Assembly: GCF_045032955.1 (NCBI RefSeq)
Contig: NZ_JBJFZU010000002.1
Coordinates: 62,001 to 126,000 of the forward strand
Source of the DNA: Ornithinicoccus sp045032955
Lineage (GTDB): Bacteria; Actinomycetota; Actinomycetes; Actinomycetales; Dermatophilaceae
Reading direction: 5' to 3'
Length of the DNA stretch: 64,000 nucleotides
Translations under genes and position numbers: made by a program
Notes under the pieces: generated by a model
What the model was told of the DNA's origin: nothing
Databases searched by the model: none
Seen by the model: the letters and a program-made list of their open reading frames with translations, nothing else
Shown here: one piece after another, positions 16,787 through 25,478 of the stretch
How positions within the stretch are numbered: the first letter of the stretch is position 1
How the letters are laid out: each line of letters begins with the position of its first letter

Positions 16787-17868
16787 GCGGCGGCACCGGC
16801 ACCGGCCCCAGTGGCCGGCTCGTCGTCAACATGGCCAGCGAGAGCGACATCTCGGTCCAGGGCCACGGCGTGCACACGGCCTACGACGAGCTGGCCGGCG
16901 CGCTGGAGCGCCGCGACGACGTGACCCTGGTGCGGGGCGCCTACCACCGCAGGGTGGACTGCGACGTCTACCACCTGCATACCCTCGGGGTGGCGGTGTG
17001 GCGCAAGCTGCTCGATCCGCGGGCCAGGACGGTCGTGTCCGCCCACGTGATCCCCGACTCGCTCGTCGGGTCCATCCGGCTGGCGAGGCTGTGGCGGCCG
17101 CTCGCCCGGCGCTACATGCGGTGGTTCTACGGTCGGGCCGACAAGGTGCTTGCGGTCTCGGGCACCGTCGCGCGGGTCCTGGAGGAGGAGCTCTCGGTCC
17201 GGCCGGAGAGGATCGAGGTCCTGCACAACACCATCGACATGGCGGCCTACGCCACGACCGCGGAGGCACGGACCCGCGCCCGGCAGGACCTGGGACTGGC
17301 CGAGGACGCCTTCGTCGTCGTGGGGGTCGGCCAGGTGCAGCCACGCAAGCGGATCGACGTCTTCGACCGGCTCGCGCGGGAGCACCCCGGGACGACCTTC
17401 GTCTGGGTGGGCGGTATGCCGTTCACCCATCTGGCCGCGGAGCACGGCGCGATGCGTCGGCTGATGGAGCGGGCCCCGGACAACCTGCTGCTACCCGGCG
17501 TGGTGCCGCACCCGGAGGTCCGGCGGTACCTGCAGGCGGCCGACGTGTTCTGCCTGCCGGCCGAGCAGGAGAACCACCCGATGTGCATCCTCGAGGCCGC
17601 GGGCGTCGGGCTGCCGGTGGTGGCCCGCGACCTCCCCGAGTACGACGACACCTTCGGCGACGACGTCCTGCGCTGCGAGGACGGGACGTTCGCCGCAGCC
17701 ATCGCCCTGCTGCGGGAGGACGACCGCGAGCGCGCGCGCTGGCAGCAGGCCTCCGCCCGCATCGCCGCCCGCTTCGACAGCGCGGCGGCCGCGGAGCATC
17801 TGGTCCGCCTCTACCGGGACCTGGCCGGGGCACCCGGTCCCCGGGGTGACGACCGAGCGCGGGCGTGA
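16783..17868 (+). CDS. GT4 glycosyltransferase, LafB/CpoA-like
   Basis: A 361-residue GT-B glycosyltransferase. The N-terminus VNMASESDISVQGHGVHTAY closely follows the pattern of CpoA/LafB-type enzymes, which add the second sugar to monoglucosyl-diacylglycerol. DVYHLHTLG and SAHVIPDSLVGS continue that resemblance. The donor domain has VLHNTIDMAAY, VVGVGQVQPRKRIDVF, FVWVGGMPF and the E-x7-E region LPAEQENHPMCILEAAGVG. With the first gene of the operon this would give a diglycosyl-diacylglycerol. The ATG at 16783 overlaps the upstream stop. Third and last gene of the operon. Confidence 0.85.
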   Translation: MSGGTGTGPSGRLVVNMASESDISVQGHGVHTAYDELAGALERRDDVTLVRGAYHRRVDCDVYHLHTLGVAVWRKLLDPRARTVVSAHVIPDSLVGSIRLARLWRPLARRYMRWFYGRADKVLAVSGTVARVLEEELSVRPERIEVLHNTIDMAAYATTAEARTRARQDLGLAEDAFVVVGVGQVQPRKRIDVFDRLAREHPGTTFVWVGGMPFTHLAAEHGAMRRLMERAPDNLLLPGVVPHPEVRRYLQAADVFCLPAEQENHPMCILEAAGVGLPVVARDLPEYDDTFGDDVLRCEDGTFAAAIALLREDDRERARWQQASARIAARFDSAAAAEHLVRLYRDLAGAPGPRGDDRARA

Positions 17869-17898
17869 GCACTCACGCCAGTGGCTAGCGTGGGATCC

Positions 17899-18762
17899 AT
17901 GGCCCTGCCCATGACCACCACCCTCACCGCCGGCCTGGACCGGGGCACCCGGCTCTTCTGGCGGCATACCGGTCGACGCGTGGACGTCGACGGCGCGCAC
18001 CGGTGGCTGCGGGCACCGACGAGCGAGGGCAGCCGGGTGGCCGACGGGTGGCTGGCCGGGGCCGGCGCCGCCTACGGCGGGACGGTCCGGGCCGAGCGCG
18101 CCGCAGCGGGCCTGCTGGCCGACATGGCGGAGCTGGACGGGCCGGGCTTCCGGGCCGCGGACCTGCTCCCCCAGGTCAGGGACTTCTACGAGCACACCGC
18201 CGCGTGGCGGATGGAGGTCTGGACCCAGTGGAGCGCACCCTTCGCCCCGGCGGGCGCCGCGGTCTCTCGGCTGTTCGGCCGCCGCGTGCAGCAGCTGTCG
18301 ATCCCGACCCGCCCGTTGGACGTGGCGCACGGCATGGACAGTGCCATCACGGTGATCGCCGACACCGCCGACCGGCAGCTGGCCGCGGCGTGGGTGCGCC
18401 GGCTCCGGTCGACCGGCGAGTTCGTCTACAGCGGGTGCTACTCGGCCCGCACCCTGCCCGGGGCCGAGCGCCCGAGCGTGCACGTCGCCTTCCCGCTGGA
18501 GTCGGGCAACGTGCAGGTGTTCCTGCGCCCGCGGGTGACCCCCGCCGGTGGCCTGCTGCTCGAGTCACCTGGCGGGGCGTTCGGGCAGGACGGTGCCTAC
18601 GTCCTCGTCCACGAAGGGGGCACGTACGCCGCCCGCGCGCCGATCCGGGAGACGTTCCACGTGTACCTGGACGGGGAGGGGACCCTGCGGACCGACCACC
18701 GGTTGGCCCTGTGGTCGGCCACCGCGGTGCGACTGCACTACAAACTCCTCGCGCCGGCCTGA
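17899..18762 (+). CDS. Conserved hypothetical protein
   Basis: A 287-residue soluble protein with no domain I can name. Visible features: GLDRGTRLFWRHTGRRVDVD at the start, a helical core rich in Ala, a WRMEVWTQWSAPFAPAG segment, FVYSGCYSARTLPG, and a C-terminal beta-rich part (FHVYLDGEGTLRTDHRLALW). It resembles uncharacterised actinobacterial proteins of about 290 residues. The ATG at 17899 lies 8 nt after a TAGCGT hexamer (17886-17891), so the mRNA is probably leaderless. Independent of the preceding operon (30-bp gap with its own promoter-like box). Confidence 0.65.
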   Translation: MALPMTTTLTAGLDRGTRLFWRHTGRRVDVDGAHRWLRAPTSEGSRVADGWLAGAGAAYGGTVRAERAAAGLLADMAELDGPGFRAADLLPQVRDFYEHTAAWRMEVWTQWSAPFAPAGAAVSRLFGRRVQQLSIPTRPLDVAHGMDSAITVIADTADRQLAAAWVRRLRSTGEFVYSGCYSARTLPGAERPSVHVAFPLESGNVQVFLRPRVTPAGGLLLESPGGAFGQDGAYVLVHEGGTYAARAPIRETFHVYLDGEGTLRTDHRLALWSATAVRLHYKLLAPA

Positions 18763-18918
18763 GAGGTTCGGCAGGCCCGGACCGAAGATGTGAGGATAGT
18801 CACGACAGGACGGCGTCGTTGCTGATCACGGGACTATCACGGAGCGGTATTCCGCGGACATCAGGCACTGAGGCCGACGCCACCTGGACTTTCTCAGAAT
18901 CGTCCCCCACGGTGGATG

Positions 18919-18952
18919 GCGGTCCGGCAGTTCGTGACCTGCCGTGGACCGC
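18919..18952 (+). promoter_or_regulatory. Leader hairpin upstream of the Rpf gene
   Basis: GCGGTCCGGCAG (18919-18930) pairs with CTGCCGTGGACCGC (18939-18952), leaving a 2-nt bulge and an 8-nt loop. It sits 35 nt upstream of the ATG in the 224-bp leader. Rpf genes in other actinobacteria are under riboswitch control, but I could not match this leader to the ydaO (c-di-AMP) consensus. Confidence 0.5.
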
Positions 18953-18986
18953 TCCCTGCACCCCGACATCGTGAGGTAGTCCCCCC

Positions 18987-19853
18987 ATGAAGCACCGTGC
19001 CCCCCGCTCCACCCGTCTCGGCGCCTTCGCCGCAGCCACCGGCCTCGCTGCCGTCGCCGGCGTCGCCAGCGCCACCTCCGCCCAGGCAGCCTCGGACGCC
19101 ACCTGGGACGCCGTCGCCCAGTGCGAGTCCGGCGGTGACTGGAACATCAACACCGGCAACGGCTACTACGGCGGCCTGCAGTTCGTGCAGAGCACCTGGG
19201 AGGGCTTCGGCGGTACCGACTACGCCCCCCGCGCCGACCTGGCCTCCCGCGCCCAGCAGATCGACATCGCCGAGAACGTCCTCGCGGTGCAGGGCCCCGG
19301 CGCCTGGCCGGTGTGCTCCGTCGAGGCCGGCCTGACCGCCGGTGGCGGACAGCCCGCCGAGCCCGCCCCCGAGGAGCCGAGCGAGCCCGTCGAGGAGGCC
19401 GCCCCGGCCCCGGTCGAGCAGGAGCCCGCCCCGGTCCAGGAGCCCGCCCCGCAGCAGCAGGCCGCTCCGGTCCAGGAGCCCGTGCAGGAGCAGGCCGCCC
19501 CGGTCCAGGAGGCCGCACCCGTCCAGGAGAAGGCTGCCGGTACCGCCACCAGCGAGCACGTCATCGCGCACGGTGAGACCACCTCCGGCATCGCCCACGC
19601 CTACGACGTGTCCGTCGACCACCTGGTGGGTCTCAACGACCTCTCCCACGGTGGCGCACTGATCTTCGCCGGCGACGTCATGCTGGTGCCCGCGGACGCC
19701 CAGGGCGGTTCCGGGAACTACACCATCCAGCGCGGCGACACCCTCGCGGAGATCGCCGACGCGCACGGCGTCAGCATCGACACCCTGGTCTCGGTCAACG
19801 GTCTGGACGACCCGGACCTCATCGTCGAGGGCGAGACGCTCCAGCTCGGCTGA
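18987..19853 (+). CDS. Resuscitation-promoting factor-like transglycosylase with two LysM domains
   Basis: A 288-residue secreted cell-wall hydrolase. A Sec signal peptide runs to about residue 34 (SATSAQA-A). The Rpf domain occupies about residues 36-110, with the catalytic Glu47 in QCESGGDWNINTGNGYYGG and a disulfide pair Cys46 plus Cys in AWPVCS. A Pro/Glu/Gln/Val-rich linker of about 70 residues with PVQE-type repeats follows, then two LysM peptidoglycan-binding repeats (EHVIAHGETTSGIAHAYDVS and NYTIQRGDTLAEIADAHGVS). It would cleave peptidoglycan glycan strands during regrowth. GTGAGGTAG precedes the ATG by about 9 nt. The gene ends in a strong double hairpin. Confidence 0.93.
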   Translation: MKHRAPRSTRLGAFAAATGLAAVAGVASATSAQAASDATWDAVAQCESGGDWNINTGNGYYGGLQFVQSTWEGFGGTDYAPRADLASRAQQIDIAENVLAVQGPGAWPVCSVEAGLTAGGGQPAEPAPEEPSEPVEEAAPAPVEQEPAPVQEPAPQQQAAPVQEPVQEQAAPVQEAAPVQEKAAGTATSEHVIAHGETTSGIAHAYDVSVDHLVGLNDLSHGGALIFAGDVMLVPADAQGGSGNYTIQRGDTLAEIADAHGVSIDTLVSVNGLDDPDLIVEGETLQLG

Positions 19854-19865
19854 GCACCCTCCCCC

Positions 19866-19922
19866 GCGCCACGACGTGGCGCGAAGCAGGAGCCGGGGTC
19901 CCTTCGGGGCCCCGGCTCCTGC
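19866..19922. terminator. Double hairpin between convergent genes
   Basis: A first hairpin is GCGCCACGACGTGGCGC (19866-19882). A second, 17-bp hairpin runs 19886-19922 with arms GCAGGAGCCGGGGTCCC and its complement and a TTC loop, then GTTGT. It lies after the Rpf gene and, on the opposite strand, after the ABC permease, so it can serve both. Confidence 0.85.
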
Positions 19923-19971
19923 GTTGTCCCGGCCGCCGAGGTGTGGTGCAGGGTGGTCGGACAGGACAGGC

Positions 19972-20697
19972 TCAGCGTCGCGGCTCCCAGCGGAACAGCC
20001 GGGACGCCAGCAGGACGGCGACGAGCACCCAGGCCAGCGTCGGGCCGAGCAGGAGCATGGCCTCACCCGAGGCAGGCGACAGCGCGCCGTCCCACGCACC
20101 GGTGACCAGCTCGGTGGCCGAGCCACCCGGGAGCAGCCGCTTCAGCCAGGTGAGGTTCTCGGTGCCGGTCAGCCCCACCCAACTGGCCACCGCGACCACC
20201 CCCAGGCTGACGGGCAGGGTGGTCACCTGCGCGTGTTCCGGCGAGGTGGTCACACCAGCGGTGGCCAGGGCGAGCGCGAGCATCATCACCAGCGTCGCCA
20301 GCACCGCCGGGACCAGCAGCAGCGGGGCCGCCGGGGGGCTGCCGACGAGGGCGAAGACGGACAGGATCGCGGCCACCTGGACCACCGCGATGGCGGTGGT
20401 GGGCAGGACCAGGCCGGTCAGGATGGAGGCGTCCCCGGCTGCGGTGGAGCGCAGCCGCTTCAGGAAGAGTGTCTGCCGCCGGGCGGCCAGCGTGGTCACC
20501 GTCGTGGCGTAGAGGCTGAAGGCACCGATCGTGAAGACGATGACGGCACCGATGTAGCCGAGGCTGCCGATGGCGGCGAAGACGTCCCGGTAGTAGATGA
20601 AGAAGGCGCAGGCGGCCACCGGCATGATCAGGCTGGTGATCAGGACCGCGCGGTTGCGGACCATCTGGAGGAGCTCGCTCCGGGCGATGTGCAGCAT
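19972..20697 (-). CDS. ABC transporter permease (ABC-2 type)
   Basis: A 241-residue membrane protein with six hydrophobic segments and the ABC-2 layout: a short N-terminal LHIARSELLQMVRNRAVL, TM1, a loop containing RRQTLFLKRLRSTAAGDASI, then further segments. It pairs with the ATPase directly upstream on the same strand. The ATG at 20697 has AAGGA about 7 nt upstream; a longer reading to 20787 enters the ATPase gene. The exported substrate is unknown; the neighbouring DesKR-like sensor suggests a drug or envelope-stress role. Confidence 0.87.
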   Translation of the reverse strand: MLHIARSELLQMVRNRAVLITSLIMPVAACAFFIYYRDVFAAIGSLGYIGAVIVFTIGAFSLYATTVTTLAARRQTLFLKRLRSTAAGDASILTGLVLPTTAIAVVQVAAILSVFALVGSPPAAPLLLVPAVLATLVMMLALALATAGVTTSPEHAQVTTLPVSLGVVAVASWVGLTGTENLTWLKRLLPGGSATELVTGAWDGALSPASGEAMLLLGPTLAWVLVAVLLASRLFRWEPRR

Positions 20698-20743
20698 GAG
20701 GTGTCCTTGCTCGTGTCGTCGTGGGGTCGGGTGGGAGGCGGGG

Positions 20744-21640
20744 TCAGGAGGGGGCCGGCTCGGTGCCGATGGCGCGGAAGACGTCATCGAGGCGGGTCGG
20801 TCCGGCGGAGAGCCCCGTCAGCTCGACCCGGTGCACGTCCGCCCAGTCGAGCAGGCCCTTGAGGTCCCGTTGCAGGTCGAAGGTCTCCACCAGCAGCGTC
20901 CCGTCGGCCCGGTGGGCCGGCTGCAGCGGCGGCGCCGGGGCGTCCGCGGGGAGCGAGAACGTGATGGTGGCGGGCAGCGTCCGGGTCAGCTCGGCCACCG
21001 TCCCCTGGTGCCGGAAGCTGCCCTGGTGCATCAGGCCGATGCGGTCGGCGTGCTCCTGCGCCTCCTCCAGGTAGTGGGTGGTGAGCACGATCGTCGACCC
21101 GTCCTCACGCAGCTGCTCGACGGCCCGCCAGAGCGCGTCCCGCGACCGGATGTCCAGCCCGGTGGTGGGCTCGTCCAGGAAGATCAGCTCGGGCCGGCCG
21201 TAGACGGCGGTGGCGAAGTCGAGCCGACGCTTCTCCCCTCCGGAGAGCTGGGACACCCGGGTGCCGGCCTTGTGCGCGAGGTCGACGACGTCCACCACCC
21301 GGCGCACCGAGTCGGCGCGTCCGGAGAGCCTGCCGATGAGCCGGACCGACTCCTCGACGGTGAGGTCGGCGGAGAAGCCGCTCTCCTGCAGCATGATGCC
21401 GGTCCGGGGCCGGACCGAGCGGCGCTGCCCCGGGTCCTTGCCGAAGACGCGCACGCTTCCGGACCCGGCCCGGCGGTGGCCCTCGACGACCTCCAGCGTG
21501 GAGGTCTTGCCGGCACCGTTGGTACCGAGCAGGGCATACAGCTCGCCGCGCTCGACCTGGAAGGAGAGGTCCTTGACGGCGTGGAAGTCGCCGTAGTGGA
21601 GGTTGAGGGAGTCGACGTCGATGACGGGGCTGGAAGGCAT
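20744..21640 (-). CDS. ABC transporter ATP-binding protein
   Basis: A 298-residue ATPase. The Walker A motif is LLGTNGAGKTST, the signature LSGGEKRR, Walker B LIFLDEPTTGLD, and the switch His is in VLTTHYLEEAQ. The C-terminal 80 residues resemble the regulatory tail of DrrA/NodI-type exporters. Forms a two-gene operon with the permease (46-bp gap). The ATG at 21640 is preceded by GGAGGT with almost no spacing, so translation may instead rely on a short leader. Divergent from the histidine kinase, with 134 bp between. Confidence 0.92.
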   Translation of the reverse strand: MPSSPVIDVDSLNLHYGDFHAVKDLSFQVERGELYALLGTNGAGKTSTLEVVEGHRRAGSGSVRVFGKDPGQRRSVRPRTGIMLQESGFSADLTVEESVRLIGRLSGRADSVRRVVDVVDLAHKAGTRVSQLSGGEKRRLDFATAVYGRPELIFLDEPTTGLDIRSRDALWRAVEQLREDGSTIVLTTHYLEEAQEHADRIGLMHQGSFRHQGTVAELTRTLPATITFSLPADAPAPPLQPAHRADGTLLVETFDLQRDLKGLLDWADVHRVELTGLSAGPTRLDDVFRAIGTEPAPS

Positions 21641-21774
21641 ACCTCCATCACACCGGCCGCGAGGTGCCGAGCACAGTGCGACCGCATCACCAGCTGCCCA
21701 TGACGTGACGGGGCGTCCGGTGTGACACGGCGTCACTGTCGCCGGGCCCGCCGGTCGCCGATACTGGGACCACC

Positions 21775-23007
21775 ATGGACGCGCCATCCCCTCGCCCCGC
21801 CCTGCGGACCGACCCCCCACGGGACCGGGCGAGCGACCCGGTCCGGGTCTCCCGTCGGCGGTTCCGGACCCTCAACCTGACCACGATGCTGCCGGTGGTG
21901 GCGGTCGTCGGCATCCTGCTGGTCGCCCTGGAGGCCCGGACCTGGGTGCAGGGGGCCGTCCTGGGGCTCGGCCTGCTCGCCGCCCTCGTGGCCTTCGAGC
22001 GTTGGGCGGCCGGCGACCTGCCCCGGGTCGCCCTGCCCTGCCTGCTCGTCACCGCGGCGGTCTGGCCCTACGGGGTCCTCGTGGTGGACGGCGACGTGAA
22101 CGCGGCCTACTACGGGATCGCCGTCGTCGGCGGGATGGTGGTGCCGCAGCTGCCCCGGCTCAGGCCCCTCGCCTTCGCGGCGCTGGTCGCCTACGTGGCC
22201 GGGGTCGGTGCGCTGGGGCTGCTCGCCGCACCCCCCGTCACCATGGGCGCGGTCATCTCGCACGTCATCGTCCCCACCGGGCTGACGGTCGTCCTCACCG
22301 GGCTGATGTTCCCGAACAAGGGCTTCTACGACGTGGTGGCCGAGCTCGAGGAGGCCCGCGAGCGGGAGGCCGAGCTGGCCGTGATCCGGGAGCGGATGCG
22401 CTTCGCGAGCGACCTGCACGACATCCAGGGGCACACCTTGCACGTGGTGAAGCTCAAGATCGCGCTTGCCCAGAAGCTGGTGCACAGGGACGGTGGCGCG
22501 GGCGCCGACCTCGACCGGGTCGAGCAGGAGCTGCGCGAGATGTATGCCCTGGTGGGCGACACCATCGCCCAGTCCAAGGAGGTGGCCTACGGGCAGCGTC
22601 GGCTCAACCTGGCCGCAGAGCTGGAGAACGCGGTCAACCTCTTCCGGGCCGCCGGGATCCAGGTGCGGGTCGAGCGCCGGTCCGACGTCGGCCCCCGGCA
22701 CGTCGAGCTGCTGGGCCAGGTGCTCCGGGAGACCACGACCAACATCCTGCGGCACGCGCAGGCGGCCCTGGTCAGGATCGAGCTCGACGAGCGCAGCATC
22801 ACCGTCGTCAACGACGGTGCCACCGAGGAGGAGCTCCCCGCGCTGCGTGGGTTGGCCACCCTGCGGCGGCGGGTGGCCGAGGACGGGGGCGAGCTGCACG
22901 TGGAGCTTGCCGACGGCCGGTTCCGGACGGCCGCCGCGTTCCCCGCACCCGGCACCGGGCCGGGCACCGGACCCGCGACGCTGACCGCTGGGCAGGAGGA
23001 CCGATGA
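21775..23007 (+). CDS. Sensor histidine kinase, DesK/NarL-type (HisKA_3)
   Basis: A 410-residue membrane sensor with five or six hydrophobic segments in the first 190 residues and no periplasmic sensor domain. The dimerisation/phosphoacceptor motif is RFASDLHDIQGHTLHVVKLK (His). The ATP-binding N-box is ETTTNILRHAQA, and the late GLATLRRRVAEDGGEL is the G-box region; the first G-box is reduced to VNDGA. A GATACT hexamer (21760-21765) precedes the ATG by 9 nt, implying a very short leader. Overlaps the response regulator by ATGA. Likely controls the divergent ABC exporter. Confidence 0.9.
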   Translation: MDAPSPRPALRTDPPRDRASDPVRVSRRRFRTLNLTTMLPVVAVVGILLVALEARTWVQGAVLGLGLLAALVAFERWAAGDLPRVALPCLLVTAAVWPYGVLVVDGDVNAAYYGIAVVGGMVVPQLPRLRPLAFAALVAYVAGVGALGLLAAPPVTMGAVISHVIVPTGLTVVLTGLMFPNKGFYDVVAELEEAREREAELAVIRERMRFASDLHDIQGHTLHVVKLKIALAQKLVHRDGGAGADLDRVEQELREMYALVGDTIAQSKEVAYGQRRLNLAAELENAVNLFRAAGIQVRVERRSDVGPRHVELLGQVLRETTTNILRHAQAALVRIELDERSITVVNDGATEEELPALRGLATLRRRVAEDGGELHVELADGRFRTAAAFPAPGTGPGTGPATLTAGQEDR

Positions 23008-23606
23008 CGAGCGTGGTGCTGGCCGACGACGAGGTGCTGCTGCGGCGGGCGCTGGCGTCGCTGCTGCCGCTGGAGGGCGAGGTGCAGGTCCTGGCCGAGG
23101 CCGCGGACGGCGAGGAGGCGGTGCGGGCGACCCTGGAGCACCGCCCCGACGTCCTGGTCATCGACCTGGAGATGCCCGGGGTGGACGGGCTGGCCGCGGT
23201 CGCCACCCTGCGCCGTGAGATCCCGGACCAGCGGATCCTGATGCTGACCCGGCACGCCCGGCCCGGGGTCCTGCGCAGCGCCCTCCGGCTGGGGGTGCAG
23301 GGCTTCCTCAGCAAGTCCGCGGAGCCGACCCACATCGCGGAGGCGATCGCCGCGCTGCACGCCGGACGGCGCTGGATCGACCAGGACGTGTCGGCCGCGG
23401 CGATCATCGACGACTGCCCGCTCACCGACCGGGAGATCGACGTGCTCCGGGTGGCCAGCGACGGCTACTCCGTCGTGGAGATCGCCGCCCGCCTGCACCT
23501 GGCGCAGGGAACCGTGCGCAACTACCTGTCCAGCGCCATGCAGAAGACGCAGACCGGGACCCGCCACGCCGCCGCCCGGTATGCCCGGGAGCACGACTGG
23601 CTGTAG
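23004..23606 (+). CDS. Response regulator, LuxR/NarL family
   Basis: A 200-residue regulator. The receiver domain has the acidic pair Asp8-Asp9, phosphoacceptor Asp54 (VIDLEMPGVDG), Thr in LMLTRH and Lys in FLSKSAEP. The C-terminal LuxR helix-turn-helix is LTDREIDVLRVASDGYSVVE to AARLHLAQGTVRNYLSSAMQ. It resembles DesR. The start overlaps the kinase stop. The obvious target is the divergent ABC transporter promoter region at 21641-21774. Confidence 0.93.
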   Translation: MTSVVLADDEVLLRRALASLLPLEGEVQVLAEAADGEEAVRATLEHRPDVLVIDLEMPGVDGLAAVATLRREIPDQRILMLTRHARPGVLRSALRLGVQGFLSKSAEPTHIAEAIAALHAGRRWIDQDVSAAAIIDDCPLTDREIDVLRVASDGYSVVEIAARLHLAQGTVRNYLSSAMQKTQTGTRHAAARYAREHDWL

Positions 23607-23627
23607 CGGGGGGGTGCCCCTGCCGCC

Positions 23628-25217
23628 TCAGTGCCCGTCGCCCAGCCGGCCGCTGAGCAGCTGGTGCCGGGCCGCCGAGGAGGCGTTGAGCCCGACGATC
23701 TCCACGCTCTTGCCCATCCGCTCGTACTTGGTCTGCACGGCGTCCAGGGCCGCCACCGTGGAGGCGTCCCAGATGTGGCTGGAGGACAGGTCGATGACGA
23801 CCCGCTGCGGGTCCCCGGCGTAGTCGAACTGATAGACGAGGTCGTTGCTGGTGGCGAAGAAGAGCTCGCCGGTGACGCGGTAGACGCGCACGTCGTCGCC
23901 GCCGTCATTGTCACGATCACCGTCGCCGTCCGCCCCTGACCCGGGGTCTGACGGCGCGACCCTCTCCACCGAGGCGAAGTGGGCGACCCGGCGCGCGAAG
24001 ACGATGATCGCCGCGTTGACGCCGACGATGACCCCGTAGGCCAGGTTGTGGGTCACCACGGTGACGACCACGGTCAGCAGCATCACGATGTTCTCGCTGT
24101 ACGGCATCCGGCGCAGGGTGGAGGGCCGGATGCTGTGCCAGTCGAAGGTGGCGACCGAGACCATGACCATCACCGCGACCAGCGCGGCCATCGGGATCAT
24201 CCCCACCGCGGGGCCGGCACCCAGCACGAGGGCCAGCAGGAAGACACCGGCGAGGAAGGTGGAGATCCGGGTGCGCGCCCCGGAGACCTTGACGTTGATC
24301 ATCGTCTGGCCGATCATCGCGCAGCCACCCATCCCGCCGAAGAACCCGGAGGCCATGTTGGCCACGCCCTGGCCCCAGCTCTCCCGCGTCTTGTCGGAGT
24401 GGGTGTCGGTGATCCCGTCGACCAGCTTGGCGGTCATCAGGGACTCCAGCAGACCGACCATCGCCATCGCGAGGGCGTACGGGGCGATGATCTGCAGGGT
24501 CTCCAGGGTGAGCGGCACGTCCGGCAGCAGCAGCTGCGGCAGGGAGCGGGGCAGCTCACCCTGGTCGGACACGTCCGGCAGCTCCCAGCCGGCGAACCAC
24601 ATCAGCGCGGTGATCGCCACGATCGCCACCAGGGGCGCCGGGACCACGGTGGTCAGCCGCGGCAGCCCGACCATGATGAGCAGGGCGAGCGCCACCATCG
24701 GGTAGACCAGCCACGGGACGTCGATGAGGTACGGGATCTGGGCGGTGAAGATGAGGATGGCCAGCGCGTTGACGAAGCCCACCATGACCATCCGCGGGAT
24801 GAACCGCATGAGCTTGGCGACCCCGAGCACGGAGAGCACGATCTGCAGCACCCCGGCCAGGATGACGGTGGCCAGGAAGTAGTCGAGCCCGTAGTCCCGG
24901 GCCACCGGGGCGATGACCAGCGCCACGGCACCGGTCGCCGCGCTGATCATCGCCGGCCGACCGCCGACGAAGGCGATGGTGACGGCCATCACGAAGCTGG
25001 AGAAGAGGCCCACCCGCGGGTCCACCCCGGCGATGATCGAGAACGAGATCGCCTCGGGGATCAGCGCCAGCGCGACGACCAGACCGGCCAGGACCTCGGT
25101 CTTCAACCGCCGAGGGTCGCGCAGCGCCGCCCGGGTGGAGGTCTCGCGCTCGCCCGCCTCCGGGACGACCGCGTGACGCGTGTCCTCCGGTGCGGGGGTC
25201 GGGGTGGTGTCGGACAT
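23628..25217 (-). CDS. SulP family inorganic anion transporter with STAS domain
   Basis: A 529-residue transporter. About twelve to fourteen hydrophobic segments span residues 40-400, starting with LAGLVVALALIPEAISFSII and including the family motif GGMGGCAMIGQTMINVKVSG. The C-terminal STAS domain (about 425-525) has DLSSSHIWDASTVAALDAVQ. Family substrates are sulfate, bicarbonate or related anions; the sequence does not decide. The ATG at 25217 has GAGGAG 5 nt upstream. An Asp-rich stretch (DGDGDRDNDGGDD) links the membrane and STAS domains. No sulfate-assimilation genes are nearby. Confidence 0.9.
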   Translation of the reverse strand: MSDTTPTPAPEDTRHAVVPEAGERETSTRAALRDPRRLKTEVLAGLVVALALIPEAISFSIIAGVDPRVGLFSSFVMAVTIAFVGGRPAMISAATGAVALVIAPVARDYGLDYFLATVILAGVLQIVLSVLGVAKLMRFIPRMVMVGFVNALAILIFTAQIPYLIDVPWLVYPMVALALLIMVGLPRLTTVVPAPLVAIVAITALMWFAGWELPDVSDQGELPRSLPQLLLPDVPLTLETLQIIAPYALAMAMVGLLESLMTAKLVDGITDTHSDKTRESWGQGVANMASGFFGGMGGCAMIGQTMINVKVSGARTRISTFLAGVFLLALVLGAGPAVGMIPMAALVAVMVMVSVATFDWHSIRPSTLRRMPYSENIVMLLTVVVTVVTHNLAYGVIVGVNAAIIVFARRVAHFASVERVAPSDPGSGADGDGDRDNDGGDDVRVYRVTGELFFATSNDLVYQFDYAGDPQRVVIDLSSSHIWDASTVAALDAVQTKYERMGKSVEIVGLNASSAARHQLLSGRLGDGH

Positions 25218-25478
25218 GCGTCTCCTCGTGGGCAGGGCGGCAGGAGTGCCGGGGCAGGGGGTCGACGACGACGTCGAGGGGTGCGCCGCCGCGCGGACAG
25301 GTGGGCACACGTGAAGCGACGGCATGACGCCGTCGCTGTACCCGAGAAGTCTACCGCAACGTTAGAGTGTCCGGGCTCCCGGCCCGGAGAGGGCCACCCC
25401 CGCAGCGGCGTAGAGTGGGCGGCAAGTCTGCCCCATCCCGCGTCCGCCTGCGGATCGCACCCCGTCGACAGGAGTTCC

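Noticed and set aside
18763..18986. ydaO (c-di-AMP) riboswitch upstream of the Rpf gene
   Set aside because: Expected from Streptomyces Rpf genes, but I could not find the conserved ydaO core; only a simple hairpin is visible.
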